64,000 nt of DNA from positions 21,855,518 through 21,919,517 of the forward strand of contig CM026391.1 of the NCBI GenBank assembly GCA_014843695.1, given 5' to 3'. Below are positions 23,406 through 34,719 of the stretch, piece after piece (within the stretch, counting starts at the first letter, position 1; every line of letters begins with the position of its first letter). Origin of the DNA: Archivesica marissinica (taxonomy: Eukaryota; Mollusca; Bivalvia; Venerida; Vesicomyidae). Made by a program: the position numbers and the translations under genes. Under the pieces are notes generated by a model, which worked only from the letters and a program-made list of their open reading frames with translations, was not told the DNA's origin and searched no databases.

Positions 23406-23744
23406 GGATTGTCAACAAGTCACTTGACCGTTGACCCGTTTATTTTGTGTGACGTTGACGCGAAATTCTATCATTACCGGCTCAGGCTATCTTGGCAATT
23501 GTTATGGTTCTCCTACAACAAGACTGGCAGAATGCATGCTAGATACATGTATCTGCAGTTACCTGTTGATTTGTTGATTTCTGGTCTGCGGCTTTCTTTT
23601 CTTTTGCTTCTTTTGCTTCTAGTATTTTCAGTTTTCCTACAAAACAAGTAAATTAATTAAATAAGTTATCTGACTCAACTATAAATGAAACTAATCCTAC
23701 AGCGCCTCCGCTACATGTCTTGGTACCGTTATTGTTTGTCCCAC

Positions 23745-23840
23745 CAGCATCTTAGGTCATATGGTGCCCCTCAAGCTATTATTTCAGAGGAAGACAATGG
23801 ATGCATTTCCGAGCAGTATCTCAGGCACTGATGGTCAGCA
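23745..23840 (-). mobile_element. SINE family F fragment
   Basis: CATCTTAGGTCATATGGTGC and CCGAGCAGTATCTCAGGC are diverged matches to the 3' side of SINE F. Confidence 0.5.
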
Positions 23841-23984
23841 ACTTATATTCACATGTTTGTATATTACATGCATAGTATGCTACGTCCTCTGTAGTGGTTA
23901 CTTAGACACGGTGGAGTGGTAAACAGAATAGTCTCCAGTGCTTGGTCGTGCTCAACCAACTTATTTTCATTACTTTCTTATATT

Positions 23985-24045
23985 TATGCTTTTAACTTCT
24001 TTGCGGTTTGATGCGCAACATGTCTACATCCCCGCGAGGTTCCAT
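23985..24045 (+). mobile_element. LINE 3' end fragment
   Basis: TTTTAACTTCTTTGCGG, GCAACATGTCTACATCCCCG and CGAGG match the LINE 3' UTR. It meets an inverted copy of the same tail belonging to SINE J at about 24046, so a palindrome forms at 24010-24080. Confidence 0.7.
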
Positions 24046-24188
24046 TAATGTCAAACCCCTTGCAGGGATGTAGACATGTTTTCTTGGGCAAGCTTAGCCG
24101 ACCTAAGTGGTTAACCAGTACTAAGCAATGTGTGAGGTGCCTTGCTCAATGACACTACATACGTGGCCTGACCGAGCATCGAACCCGG
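24046..24188 (-). mobile_element. SINE family J, 3' part (split by a 4.7 kb insertion)
   Basis: On the minus strand: GGGTTCGATGC (B-box), GTGTCATTGAGCAAGGCACC (Deu/V-like core) and a 3' end GGGATG... GTCAAACC shared with the LINE. The A-box half (GGTCCAGTGGTAG) is found beyond the insertion, at 28881-28940, so the SINE predates the large element. Confidence 0.7.
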
Positions 24189-24896
24189 GGTCATATAGAA
24201 TATTCTATTATAGAATAATGACCCCCCTTATAGAATAATGACCCCCCTCCCCAAAGCCTACAAAAACAATGTTGTCAATATATGTTATTAATAATTGCAT
24301 AAGCTATTAAATTAACAATTATCAATAAAATTATATTGAGTTTATGTATGAAAAAAGACATACACTCAACTTAATTGGTATTTGAAACCATGCAGCTCAA
24401 AATGAATACCATAAAATTGCACATTCTTATCATATGCATGCATGTTCTCCTAAACATTCCAGAAAATGTGTACAACTATATAATATGCTGTTAACCATTA
24501 TAATTCTGACTGGTGTGACTAACTAATTTTGCCACTGGTATGAATATCCCCATAATAAAGCAATAAAACCTTATTGTTGGAGCACTGCAATCAACTGTGA
24601 CACTTCCTGTGTTACATGTTTTGAGTGTAGGACAAAACACCCCCCGTACTAAACACCCCCCGCTCATTTTTGTATAGGTGGACAAAACACCCCTTATCAT
24701 TTTTACAAGGTGGACAAAACACCACCTACGGTTTTTACAAGGCGGACAAAACACCCCCTACGGTTTTTACAAGGTGGACAAAACACCCCTTAACTAAAAC
24801 ACCTCCTAAGGTTACAATAATGACTACATATTTTTCAATATTTTATTTTTTATTTTATTACACATGTTTAATTTACACAGAAAATAAAACATTCAA

Positions 24897-25070
24897 ATGG
24901 ATTTACATAACAGAATAAGATATCAGTTTTCAACTGATTGTCAAATTGATTTACATAACAGAATAAGATATCAGTTTTCAACTGATTGTCAAATTAAAGG
25001 TAACACTTTGAAGTATTTAATCACTATTAATTGCTTACAAAGTGTTACCTTAAAATTGACAATCAGTTGA
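24897..25070. repeat. Direct and inverted repeats inside the MULE
   Basis: A 53 bp segment beginning GATTTACATAACAGAATAAG is duplicated in tandem. CAACTGATTGTCAAATT then AGGTAACACTTTG face CAAAGTGTTACCTTAAAATT and GACAATCAGTTG, making a hairpin at about 24975-25065. It lies 3' of the transposase. Confidence 0.8.
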
Positions 25071-25196
25071 GTTTCAACACCTAAAGACCAATTTTACATT
25101 AACATTATATTTCATTACCAAAGAAAATTTAAATTTATTCAATATAAGCTACACTTAGCACATAGTTTTTAGCACCTAAAAAATGTTTTGTCCAGT

Positions 25197-26576
25197 TTAA
25201 TGCAGTCTGATGCACTGTCCCATGGTGTGCAGAAACTGGGCCAAAGTCTTCTGTCCGTTGTTGAGTTGAAGGCACAATGTCTTAAGGCGCTTCTGGTGTA
25301 CGAGAGTGTTTTTTCTCTTGGGAGCTGGTTGCCCCTGCTGGTTACTGTACACTTCTGTTTCTACCAGTGCGGCGTCCCTCTGTAAGCACTGGATTACAGT
25401 CCACAGTGATGGGTTGTTATGGCTAACCAAATGCTTGAAACCATTATTCGATGACTCGCACATATTATTAGTGCGATGCTGGTCTGTCACTGTGGCGTCA
25501 TGAACATTCCAGATGATGAGATCTGAGGTGGAAACCGTGGAGTTGTTCGCCGGAACCTCATTCTTCCTTCCTCACCAACCACAGCTCTGTAATTTCCGGA
25601 CACATATGTTCCGTTGAAATACTCGATCAGCCCGTTGAGATTTTCTGGCGCAGTTTCCTTCAGGATTCTCATTCCCTCTTTGACCCGGTCGACTGGAAGT
25701 AATGCCAGGGCATCAAGCATCCCACAGAAGATGCGAACTTCTTCATCTGACTTGTAGAGATTATGAAGACCCTCGGACTGGACACGTCTCCATGTTGACT
25801 GAGTGAACATCCCTGTATATGAATATTTGCCGAGATGACAGCCCTTACTGCATTGTGTATGGCGACCTCGTAGTCTGCGACAATGCGGTTGGGGTTAGGA
25901 CGGATGTCCTTTCTCAAGCCGACGTCTAGGAGGGCGGTGAGGAACATGTTTCTCCCAGAGGAACACGGATGCAGAACAGCTGAGGGAACTGAGAGGGTGC
26001 TGTGGAGTGGGTTCCATCCATGAACCATGTATCAGCGTTTTCGAGGAGCTCAAATCCATCACCGCTTGCGAACACTAGTAGCCTCTGATGTCTGGATCCG
26101 TTGTCGTAGATTAGGAATGACCCGTCCCCTCGCATAGTGGTGTATTCCTCTGGTAGTGGGTATGGGATGTCCTGTCTGGTTGCTGGCTCTGAGGGTGCTG
26201 TTTCACGTTTCGCCCGACGTACGACTCTCTTCAGGGAATCGACCCTGCCAGCCGCAGATGCTACCTCCTTAGGCACGGTGGCTAGTTTGTCTGTAACAAT
26301 CTGCCCAGGTTTCCCTCTGTTGGCCTGGACGGTAGCCTTGATTTCGGACTTCATCTTCATGGCAGCGATGGCGAACAGATCAGCCTCATGGTTGTGCTCT
26401 GTTGTAGACTTCACCTCTGTAGCAACACAATCAGTTGTGAGTGCACCTTTGCACTGTTTGCTTGAGCGATGAGTACACTCCCACCAAACTGTTGTTTTCG
26501 ACTCTTTCTTCTTAGTGTACGCATACCCTGCATAGCAGAGTTTTCTAGAGCCTTTATTACTGGTTATGAATTCCAT
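25197..26576 (-). pseudogene. MULE transposase with FLYWCH zinc finger, frameshifted
   Basis: The ATG at 26576 starts MEFITSNKGSRKLCYAGYAY, a FLYWCH-type finger with WWEC, CKGAL and HNH. The MULE catalytic region follows: TWFMDGTHSTAP (first Asp) and, after a frame change near 25950, IVADYEVAIHNAV (second Asp) and IQGC. After another change near 25805 come FTQSTWRRVQ and the helical region, and after a third near 25530 the C-terminal RTNNMCESSNNGFKHL. This is the usual order, about 450 codons in all. Three frame changes make it inactive unless some are sequencing errors. Confidence 0.88.
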
Positions 26577-27119
26577 ATTTGCAGTTACCAGATGGAACAG
26601 AAGATATGTTTCTTGCAATATCAATTGGCAACCTTAATTAATTATTAATCTTTATATAACAGACATTTTGTGCAGTTTGCATCTTTTTGCAGTTTGCATT
26701 TCGCAGTTTTATGTGTAAAAATAATATAATTGGCAATAACCATTCATATTATTCTATGATATCAGTTATACATGATAACAGCTAATCAAGGAATTCCAAC
26801 AATAAAAAACTTCCTAATTAACATTAGCAGAAAAAAAGAAACCATAGGGGTGTTTTGTCCACCTTGTAAAAACCGTAGGGGGTGTTTTGTCCGCCTTGTA
26901 AAAACCGTAGGGGGTGTTTTGTCCACCTTGTAAAAATGATGAGGGGTGTTTTGTCCACCTATACAAAAATGAGCGGGGGGGGGGGGGTTTAGTCCGGGGG
27001 GGTTTTGTCCGGCTCCCACATGTTTTATGTCATTCATAATACATATTTTTATTATTGTATGAGCAAGGACAGATAACATTATGTTTTATAACGTGTGCCT
27101 CCCAGTGCAAATAACTGTT

Positions 27120-27700
27120 CCATACATAGAATATGACCGACCCCCTTAGTGTAGATTATATGATTGAGGGTAGGTCACTTTTCCATGCCGTAGAATAATG
27201 ACCTCCCTGTATGTAAACTATATGAGTGAGGTGGGGGGGGGGGTCACTTTTCCATGCCATAGAATGATCCCCTATGTTTACACAGTAAACGCATAGTTTA
27301 TATACAGGGGTCTTTATTCTATGGCATGGAAAAATGACCCCCTCATTCATATAGTTTACAAACAGGGGGTTATTATTCTATGGCATGGAAAAGTGACCCC
27401 CTCACTCCTATAGTTTACACACAGGGGGGGGGGGGTCATTATTCCTATGGCATGGAATGGTGACCCCCTCACTTGTATAGTTTACATACAGGGGGGTCAT
27501 TATACAATGGCATGGAAAAGTGAGCCCCTCACTCATATAGTTACATAATTATAGGGGGGACATTATTCTATGGCATGGAAGTTTGACCTGCCTTCATTCG
27601 GATAATCTACATATAGGGGGGTCATTATTCTATGGCATATAAAAATGACCTACCCTAAATCAGATAATCTACATTATGGGGGTCACATTCTACATGTATG
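27120..27700. repeat. GGTCATTATTCTATGGCATG array with an inversion point
   Basis: About nine units of 55-65 bp containing ATTCTATGGCATGGAAAA, GTGACCCCCTCA and ATATAGTTTACA. Units left of about 27290 are in the opposite orientation to those on the right, so the array is the centre of the foldback element. Poly-G runs of 7-12 bases occur throughout. Confidence 0.85.
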
Positions 27701-27845
27701 CATGGAACAGTTTCTTGCACTGAATACATAGGAGGCACACATTATAAAATATACTGTTGTCTGTCCTTGCTCATGTATACAATATTAAAATATTACTTAT
27801 TATGAATGATATAAAACATGTAACCAGTGTATTGGGAACACAGGA

Positions 27846-28082
27846 TTTGTGTGTTTTACGTTTATTTATCGTCGCTACCAGTTGCCCATATGAGCGACGC
27901 CTCCTGAAGAGATTAGTCATTTTAGATTTTGGAGGATAGTGCAATGATACAGACAGAGACCCATTCCAGAGTCTCCTCTTGTTCTTTTACGTGCATGGTG
28001 TAAAGCACCGACACGAGACCTCGGGTTAAAGTCCCATCTGAAAGACTGTTAATTTTATTATGTTCAGACGGGGGATCGAACC
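27846..28082 (-). mobile_element. SINE family C, copy 2, with target duplication
   Basis: The body matches family C and ends at the B-box (GGTTCGATCCCCC on the minus strand). TTGGGAACACAGGA (27832-27845) and TTGGGAACATAGGA (28083-28096) flank it, a 14-bp duplication with one later change. Confidence 0.88.
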
Positions 28083-28355
28083 TTGGGAACATAGGAAGTG
28101 TCACTCTCGGTTGCAGTTCCCTAAAAATAAGGTTTTATTGCTTTTCACATCTGTGGCAAAGAAGATAAGGCTTAATATGATCCATAATAGTCAGAATTAC
28201 AATTGTTAACAACATATTACATAATTGTGCACATTTTCTGGAAAGTTTAAGAGAATATGAATAAACATGATAAGAATAATAAGTGGATAACATATGATAT
28301 TAATTAAATTGTTAAAGAAATATACATCAATTTCTGCTGAAGAAGCACCCATAGT

Positions 28356-28478
28356 GTGTGTGTTTTATGTTTATTTCTCGTCACTACTATGCCCATATGA
28401 GCAACGCCTCCTGAAGAGATTAAGTCATTTTAGATTTTTGGAGGATAGTGCAATGATAGAGACAGAGACCTATTCCAG
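28356..28478 (-). mobile_element. SINE family C, copy 3 (partial)
   Basis: TGTTTTATGTTTATTTCTCG, CCCATATGAGCAACGCC and AGTGCAATGATAGAGACAG match. The head half is missing and foldback-type GGTCATTATTCCATGG sequence follows directly. Confidence 0.75.
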
Positions 28479-28880
28479 GGGGTCATTATTCCATGGCAAC
28501 AAAAAGTGACCCTCTCTCTCATATAGTCTACACATAGATGGGTCATTATTCTATGGCATCGATGTTCAGTGTATGTACATAGGGGGTGGGGGTCATTGTT
28601 CTTATTTGTTTTATGTTTATCTGTGTTAATATTATGCATATGCATTATGTGAACCTCCTAGTAATACAGCACCCACCACATCATTATCATCTTTAGAAAT
28701 TAATAAGAGACAAATCAACTGCATACTTTTTTCAGCTTCAATATATTTATGTTATTCTGTACATCGTTGAATCAAAAGTCTTAAACAGTGCTAATTAACA
28801 TTTAATTATAATAAATTCAATATTTTCCCAGTATATATATATATTGCTATTCGCAAGGGGGGTCAATATTCTACATGACA

Positions 28881-28940
28881 CCGGGAACCGATTGATTTCA
28901 AATCTGACACACTACCACTGGACCACGGATGCCACACATT
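28881..28940 (-). mobile_element. SINE family J, 5' head (other half)
   Basis: The minus strand reads GGTCCAGTGGTAGTGTGTCA then GATTTGAAATCAATCGG, the A-box half that continues at 24188. A LINE-type tail (GACATTAGAGGAAGATA) begins just beyond, at 28940-28966. Confidence 0.65.
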
Positions 28941-29209
28941 GACATTAGAGGAAGATATATAGATAGATCCTCCTGCCAGTGTTGTAGTGGACTACATGAT
29001 AGATTGATACACATATCTGCATGCAACATTGTAGAAATCTGGGTATATTATAGCTGGGTCAGTTTGCATGCCACTTATGTGGAGTAGTAGATTCATAACA
29101 ACTGTGGGTATTATATAATATGCAAAAACAAATTCATGGTTGAAATGGACCTGATGCAATCGTGACGCATCTGTCCGAACACTACAACATTTCAAGGACA
29201 AATATTAAA

Positions 29210-29365
29210 CTAACTTTTATCTTCGACTGGTTTGTAAAATGTGTAGTACGTCCAAAGTCCACTCAGCACACATACACTCCAAGTAAATAGCACAGAATTC
29301 CGTGTTCCATGCTTGGGTCCATCTCGCTGATCAAAAACAAGTTTGCGTCCTTTGATTCCCAACAT
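29210..29365 (-). CDS. Small single-pass membrane protein, 51 aa
   Basis: ATG at 29365, TAG at 29212-29210. The N-terminal part is basic (MLGIKGRKLVFDQRDGPKHG), followed by a hydrophobic segment at about residues 24-44 (SVLFTWSVCVLSGLWTYYTF) and a short tail YKPVEDKS. The product looks like a small inner-membrane protein, mitochondrial by analogy only. FDQRD-x-P...G-x-R and YKP recur in the same order in the SMIM20-like protein at 48.1 kb. It could be an intact one-exon gene or the end of a longer one. No polyadenylation signal was identified nearby. It may also be a processed copy, but no frame damage is present. 29370-29653 shows nothing else. Confidence 0.42.
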   Translation of the reverse strand: MLGIKGRKLVFDQRDGPKHGTRNSVLFTWSVCVLSGLWTYYTFYKPVEDKS

Positions 29366-29653
29366 GTTTCGCAATTTCTCGGACACAACTTACTTCAATG
29401 TGCTAAAAGCTGTCATGTACAGTACCGTCATGTACAGTACTGTAATGAGATATGTAGGTAAATCTTTATACCATTGGCGTACCGGTAATCGGCAGTCTAA
29501 TGTTTTTTGGTGAATGTCTTCTAGTCAGTCTCTTTTACGGCAAGTGAACTAATATTACTAAGTAAAATTATCATTTCTGCATTTAATGCAATTGTCTAAA
29601 CTGAGATTGCATAACAAATGTTCAAAATAAAAAACACTTTCACTTGCTTATGA

Positions 29654-30394
29654 TTTCGTATCGAGAAACGTATCGCTATACGTCAACTGACAGTAAAAAA
29701 CAAAGGTAGTAGCAGCTGGTTCATTGAAATCGATAAACTTTTATGCAAATATGAACTTCCTGAAGCCATATATCTTCTAAGCAACCAATGTTCAAAAGAA
29801 GAATGGAAATCTAAACTTCACTCTGCGATTAAGAAATACTGGGAAGAAAAAATATCGACAAGAGCCAAATTGTATTCAACGATTCGATTCCTGAATGTAA
29901 ATGTCTATAAAAGTGGAAAAACCCATCCAATTATACGTACACGCAGTGCCTCCAAAACAGAATTGCAGCGATTACCAATAAAACTTAAATTAGTAACAGG
30001 GACGTACAACCTTCAAACCAATAGAGTTGCATTTAATCATATAGAAGTGGACCCAACGTGTAAGTTGTGCTGAGAACAAGAAGAGGACGTTGAACATTTC
30101 CTGCTTGAATGCTGTATGCTGACCACAGTGAGAGAGTCTATTCTAGGGAATATTGATGAAAGTCTGCTTGATATATGTGGTTTAACGCTACAAAACTTCA
30201 ATAATACAAATAGGCTTAGAATAATATTAGACAGCACCTCGCTTAATATGCTAACATATGTATCCCATGGCGTAGACCTCACTCAACTTGATTTTCCTAC
30301 TCATCGACTTTGCTATTTTCTCCACTGTGCAATACATAACATGCTAGAGAAAATACCTGCTAGGAGAAAGCGAAGGAAATGTGACACACAATAA
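29654..30394 (+). pseudogene. LINE ORF2 C-terminal fragment with one stop
   Basis: One reading frame from 29654 to 30394 is interrupted only by TGA at 30071-30073. It encodes SSSWFIEIDKLL, LPIKLKLVTGTYNLQTNR and a CxxC...HFLLEC cysteine/histidine motif (CKLC before the stop, EDVEHFLLEC after it), typical of the end of LINE ORF2 proteins. No reverse transcriptase is attached, so it is a 5'-truncated insertion. The 3' sequence ends in an (AAC)n tail at about 30566-30580. 30581-30745 is empty. Confidence 0.75.
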
Positions 30395-30745
30395 TGCTAA
30401 ATATTACAGATTAATAAGAAATTTTATGCAAGATATTATAATATTTTTATAAATACGGTGGTGTTTAAAACAGTATATTAGTCTGGTGATGGATTATTGC
30501 TGGTGAAGGACTTTATTATCATCTACTCGACTAGAGGTTGTTCTATATAGGACGGATCGATAAACAACAACAACAACATGGCGTCGAAAAAGTACCTATT
30601 ATCGGCCGACATGTAACAGAAATGTTGATTACAGTTAAGTACCAAACAGCTAATTAACATTGGGCATAGTAATAAATGTTACTCGAAACGGAGGAATTTA
30701 ACACCCAACAAATAATGAATACTCTTCAATATGAGGTAAGTTGTG

Positions 30746-31026
30746 ACATAACACGCTGGACTGGTAATCCAGGGATCGCAGTCAGGGATCGCAGTTTCGA
30801 TCCCCCGTCTGACCCTAATAAAATTAAGTCTTTCAGATGGGACGTTAAACCGAGGTCTCGTGTCGGTGCTTTACATCGTGCACGTAAGAGAACCAGAGGA
30901 GACTCTGGAATGGGTCTCTGTCTGTATCATTGCACTATCCTCCAAAAATCTAAAATGACTAATCTCTTCAGGAGGCGTCGCTCATACGGGCAACTGGTAG
31001 TGACGATAAATAAACCTAAAACACAG
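30746..31026 (+). mobile_element. SINE family C, copy 4 (+ strand)
   Basis: It starts in the tRNA-like head (ACGCTGGACTGGTAATCCAG), then has a duplicated GGGATCGCAG, TTTCGATCCCCCGTCTGACC and the full body to ACGATAAATAAACCTAAAAC. It is the only plus-strand copy of the family here. Confidence 0.85.
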
Positions 31027-31194
31027 TTGTGACATGAAGAGAATTATGACCTTTCTGCAAACGCTACTTAGGCACGCCCCCCATAGTTACCGGTGCTCGC
31101 TGTAACCACGCAAGACAAGCTATCTAACAAAATGGCGTCTAACGCAGTCCTGTATCGAGTTAATCTAGATAAAATTCAAGTCCTGTGTCAAAGT

Positions 31195-32745
31195 AAAGTC
31201 AAATATTTCTAACTTTTTCCCGTGTAACATTGGCGTACGTCAAGGCGAAAACTTATCTCCTTTGATGTTTTCATTATTTCTGAATGACTTGGAATCTTTC
31301 TTTCAACATAATAGAAATGTACAAGGAATAATAATGGAAAATGAAAGAAATACAAACGAACTTTTCAGTCTTTTAAAAATATTTATTCTGCTTTATGCGG
31401 ATGATACAGTTATTATTGCTGAATCAGCAAACGATCTACAGGAAGCATTAAATACATACGAACAGTACTGTGAAAACTGGAAACTCAAAGTTAATACTTC
31501 CAAAACAAAAATAGTAGTATTTTCCAAAGGAAGACAGCCCGTCTATAATTTCACATTTAAAAATGAACCCATATAGGCAGTAAACGAGTACACATATCTT
31601 GGTATATATTTTAATAGAAGTGGATCCTTTTTAAACGGAAAAAACAGATAGCAAATCAAGCTACCAGAGCAATGTATAGTCTTATCAAAAATGCAATAAA
31701 ACAATTAAGCCAATTTTACTATACGGAGCAGACATATGGGGATTTGGAAATTTAAATATATTAGAACGAGTACAATTAAATTTTTTAAAACATATACTTA
31801 TGTTAAAAAGATCAACCCCTAATTATGTTGTCTATGTAGAAACTGGATGTATGCCTTGTCACTCGATATTGAAGCAAGAGTTATAGCATTCTGGTCGAAA
31901 CTCTGTACAAATGATGGAATAGTCCATAAATTACCTACACTTGTTTATAAACAAACACTACTTTCCACAATTGGACTAGATGATGACACATTTAAAAAAA
32001 AATATCCATGGATGTACAATGTTACAACTATTCTGATAAAACGTGGCCTTGTAAATGTGTGGTTTGACAATATACAAACACATTTTAATTGGCTTAAACT
32101 GGCTGTGAAACAAATATTAAAAGATCTATTTCTTAATGAATGGTATTCTAAAATTGATAACTCGAGTAATAGTATGTTTTACAGAGTTTTTAAAAAGACA
32201 TTCGGTATCGAGCCCTACTTAGCGGAGTTAGGAAATCAACCTTTGTACTATTTTATAAAATTTAGAACTAGAAATCATCGACTACCAATAGAAACTGGAA
32301 ATTGGCTAAGAACGCCTATAAATCAAAGATTTTGTAACATTTGTCAGGATAAAATTGGCGACGAATTACATTATTTATTTGAATGTCCGCAATTTAACGA
32401 CGAAAGGAACAGATTTTTGAAGCCTATATATTACCGTAGACCAAACATGTTTAAACTGGAAAATCTAATGTGTACTAAAAATAAGCCAGAATTCATTAAA
32501 TTATGTAAGTTCGTAAAATGTATTATCCAAAAGGTTAGAATATAGCGTTCTCCTTTGATAAGACTGTTAAGTTTTATTCAATTATTTTCGGATATATTTT
32601 GATAAAATGTATATTTCTCAGTATGTCTAAATGTATTGTAGCCTCGTTTGTATGTTTTGTCAATTGTGAAAACCTCATATTTGCATGTTTATACATGTAT
32701 AGAGTGAAATAAAAGAGATGTTCTGTTCTGTTCTGTTCTGTTCAG
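31195..32745 (+). mobile_element. LINE of a second type, 5'-truncated
   Basis: It begins inside the reverse transcriptase and runs to a (TTCTG)n tail at about 32718-32742. It differs in sequence from the CR1/Jockey-like LINEs on the minus strand. 31027-31194 has no recognisable feature. Confidence 0.8.
31205..32545 (+). pseudogene. LINE reverse transcriptase and C-terminal region, broken
   Basis: SNFFPCNIGVRQGENLSP and then YADDTVIIAES identify the RT palm. A stop at about 31574 and frame changes up to 31846 separate it from a 232-codon C-terminal frame (31847-32545). In between, EYTYLGIYFN, LLYGADIWGFGNL and RSTPNYVVYVETG are recognisable in shifted frames. The C-terminal frame carries CNICQDKIGDELHYLFEC, a CxxC...HxxxxC motif. 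The N-terminal half, including the endonuclease, is absent. Confidence 0.85.
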
Positions 32746-33429
32746 ATCACGATCACTCGTTATCAGATTTGACTAAAACTTTACTAAATAACTCGTTTGT
32801 CTGACAGAACGATAAAACAATGACTCGGTGTAGTAATCAATACTATAATTATGTGCACACATTTTATAATTGACCAATTAGCACAATCAGTGCTAAATTC
32901 CGATGTGCAATACTTTGATCTTGATACTGCAGTAGGCCCCTATCAGGATGTCGGCGGTCTCTGTGATGTTGATTACTCCCAATAAACAGTGTGACTCGCT
33001 TAAATTTGATTGCTGTGTTTGCTAGAAAGGAATGACTATATGGGGTCAGTCGGTGTTTTTATAGATGCATTGTTTTTAAAGCAGCTGTCTGGTATTTTGT
33101 GGTTCATATACACACTTAGATTTGTCCAAGGATTTTGAAATGGGTTGAATTTAACGTCGATCACCAGGATATCGACTAATTTTGTACTATAACAAACCCA
33201 CACACCAAAGCTACACATTTTCAGTACTCGTTACTAGTTTGTCTAATATGCTTTGTTTGTCTAACAAGATGGCGGCGATAAGCCGTTGCCGGGGGTATGC
33301 GCAAATGGTGCGATGCGATTGGCTAACGCCAGCTGTCAATCAAAATCGGCAGAAAGGTCAATTGTCACTTAATATGGAGAGTGGCATACCATACTGTCTT
33401 GCTGCCGATTTTACTGGCAAATCCATGTC
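32746..33429. other. No supported feature
   Basis: A/T-rich sequence without recognisable repeats or coding frames. An AAGATGGCGGCG motif lies at about 33267-33278 and starts a 65-codon frame that runs into SINE D tail sequence, so I do not call it a gene. Confidence 0.5.
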
Positions 33430-33475
33430 TCTAACAACTTGTTTCACAATCGAGCTAAAATAAATGTGTATAAAC
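33430..33475 (+). mobile_element. SINE family D tail fragment
   Basis: ACTTGTTTCACAATCGAGCT then AAAATAAATGTGTATAAAC is the 3' end of SINE D. Repeat K follows directly. Confidence 0.7.
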
Positions 33476-33479
33476 TAAC

Positions 33480-33985
33480 AACCTGATATGCATTTGTCAG
33501 TGCAGTTGGTGAATAGAGACGCCAGGTTGGATTTGAAAAAAATGGATGAAACTGAATTAGTATAAATAGTATATATCTAGGACAAAGAGCTGTAAGAGGA
33601 AAACTATATTTGAATTGACCTGTAAAATGCGCAATATGAAATTGTCGCATAACTATCACGTGCACGTGACCTTAATAAGCAGCCGATGAAATGTCTCATT
33701 TTACAAAAACAAACATATATTTCTTTATATTTACCTCTGTTTAAGGGATTTTTAGGCTACACATAAATGGGATTAATGAAAACATCAACATTTGCATACT
33801 TTCAAATAAAATGTGAAAATGTATCTGTTTTACGCGTAGTTTGCTCTTTTATAAGTAATATGTGAAATCCATAAGTACCAAAGCAGTTGATTTGATAGAA
33901 ATGACGTAATTCGTGGTCCAAATATAAACAAAAATCACGTGAATAAACAAAGGCCGAAAACAGATGCCGGCCGATATCAGGGATG
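33480..33985. repeat. Unclassified dispersed repeat K, copy 2
   Basis: It matches 2262-2720 in order and orientation, with a few insertions. Repeat H, next to copy 1, is absent here. 33986-34479 has no gene. Confidence 0.65.
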
Positions 33986-34479
33986 TTGACGGGATACATA
34001 TATATGTGAACCTGTTAGTTTAAACAATATTTTATTTCAATGAATATACATAGTATAATGATCACAATAAGAAAATACATGTAGGATTGAGGAGAAAGCA
34101 ACTTGCTTATATGGTTACCTCTTTCCTACAGAACCTGTTAAATATAGTGATTAATAATAGTGTACTTATTAAATAGGAATATTTGTAAATATTATGCTTC
34201 ATGGGCAGTTGTTTGCAGCAAAGTAAGCAGGTAAACAGAATGTTTACTATCCTCCATATGTATCGATTTCTACCGTTCTACCTTTGATTTGTACAGGGCC
34301 CACTCTGGAACATTGCTGTGCAAAGTCAGTCTGTTGTGGTGAAGACTACCCACATTTCCATGTTAGAAACCAGTACTCAATTCCCCCAACCTCCACAGAC
34401 GACTGACAACTTTCTCACATATCATCATTTGACATAGCATTATAGCCACATAGGCCTACAGGCTATAAATTATAGTTCA

Positions 34480-34712
34480 TACAAATTTATTTTAGCTCGA
34501 TTGCGGAACAAGTTCTTTCAACTTATAGTAATCACTCTCGAGACCTCATTCCTGATGGAATCCATCGCCATGAAGGAGAGAGAAGAGGCAATGTGGAATT
34601 TAAATGCCTTGCCTAAGGGCACAATCGTAACGGCTCCAGAGGGGCTCGAATTCCGGGCCTTTCGCACATGAAGCGAACACGCTTCCACTGCGCTATCACG
34701 ATACCTAAATTT
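34480..34712 (-). mobile_element. SINE family D, copy 2 (full length)
   Basis: The minus-strand head GTGATAGCGCAGTGGAAGCG (A-box) and GAATTCGAGCCCC (B-box) is followed by the core CCTTAGGCAAGGCATTTAAA and a tail ending CTAAAATAAATTTGT. It is the most complete copy of the family. Confidence 0.85.
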
Positions 34713-34719
34713 TATTTAC

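Larger units (their letters stand above)
24623..27017 (-). mobile_element. Mutator-like element (MULE) with tandem-repeated ends
   Basis: A 9-bp direct repeat ACATGTTTT (24614-24622, 27018-27026) flanks inverted ends of about 180 bp, each built from four units of GGTGGACAAAACACCCC plus CTACGGTTTTTACAA (about 36 bp). The target is the left arm of the foldback element. The interior encodes a broken MULE transposase on the minus strand. A 9-bp duplication is the size expected for Mutator elements. Confidence 0.9.
24189..28880. mobile_element. Large inverted-repeat (foldback) element with nested insertions
   Basis: Ends GGTCATATAGAATATT and the inverse of TGTCATGTAGAATATT bracket the element, with CCGG directly repeated (24185-24188, 28881-28884). 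Long arms face each other: 24420-24622 matches the inverse of 28097-28290, and 27018-27290 matches the inverse of the 27300-27830 region. The centre is an array of GGTCATTATTCTATGGCATG units. A MULE (24623-27017) interrupts the left arm and SINE C copies the right arm. No coding frame of its own was found. Confidence 0.7.
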
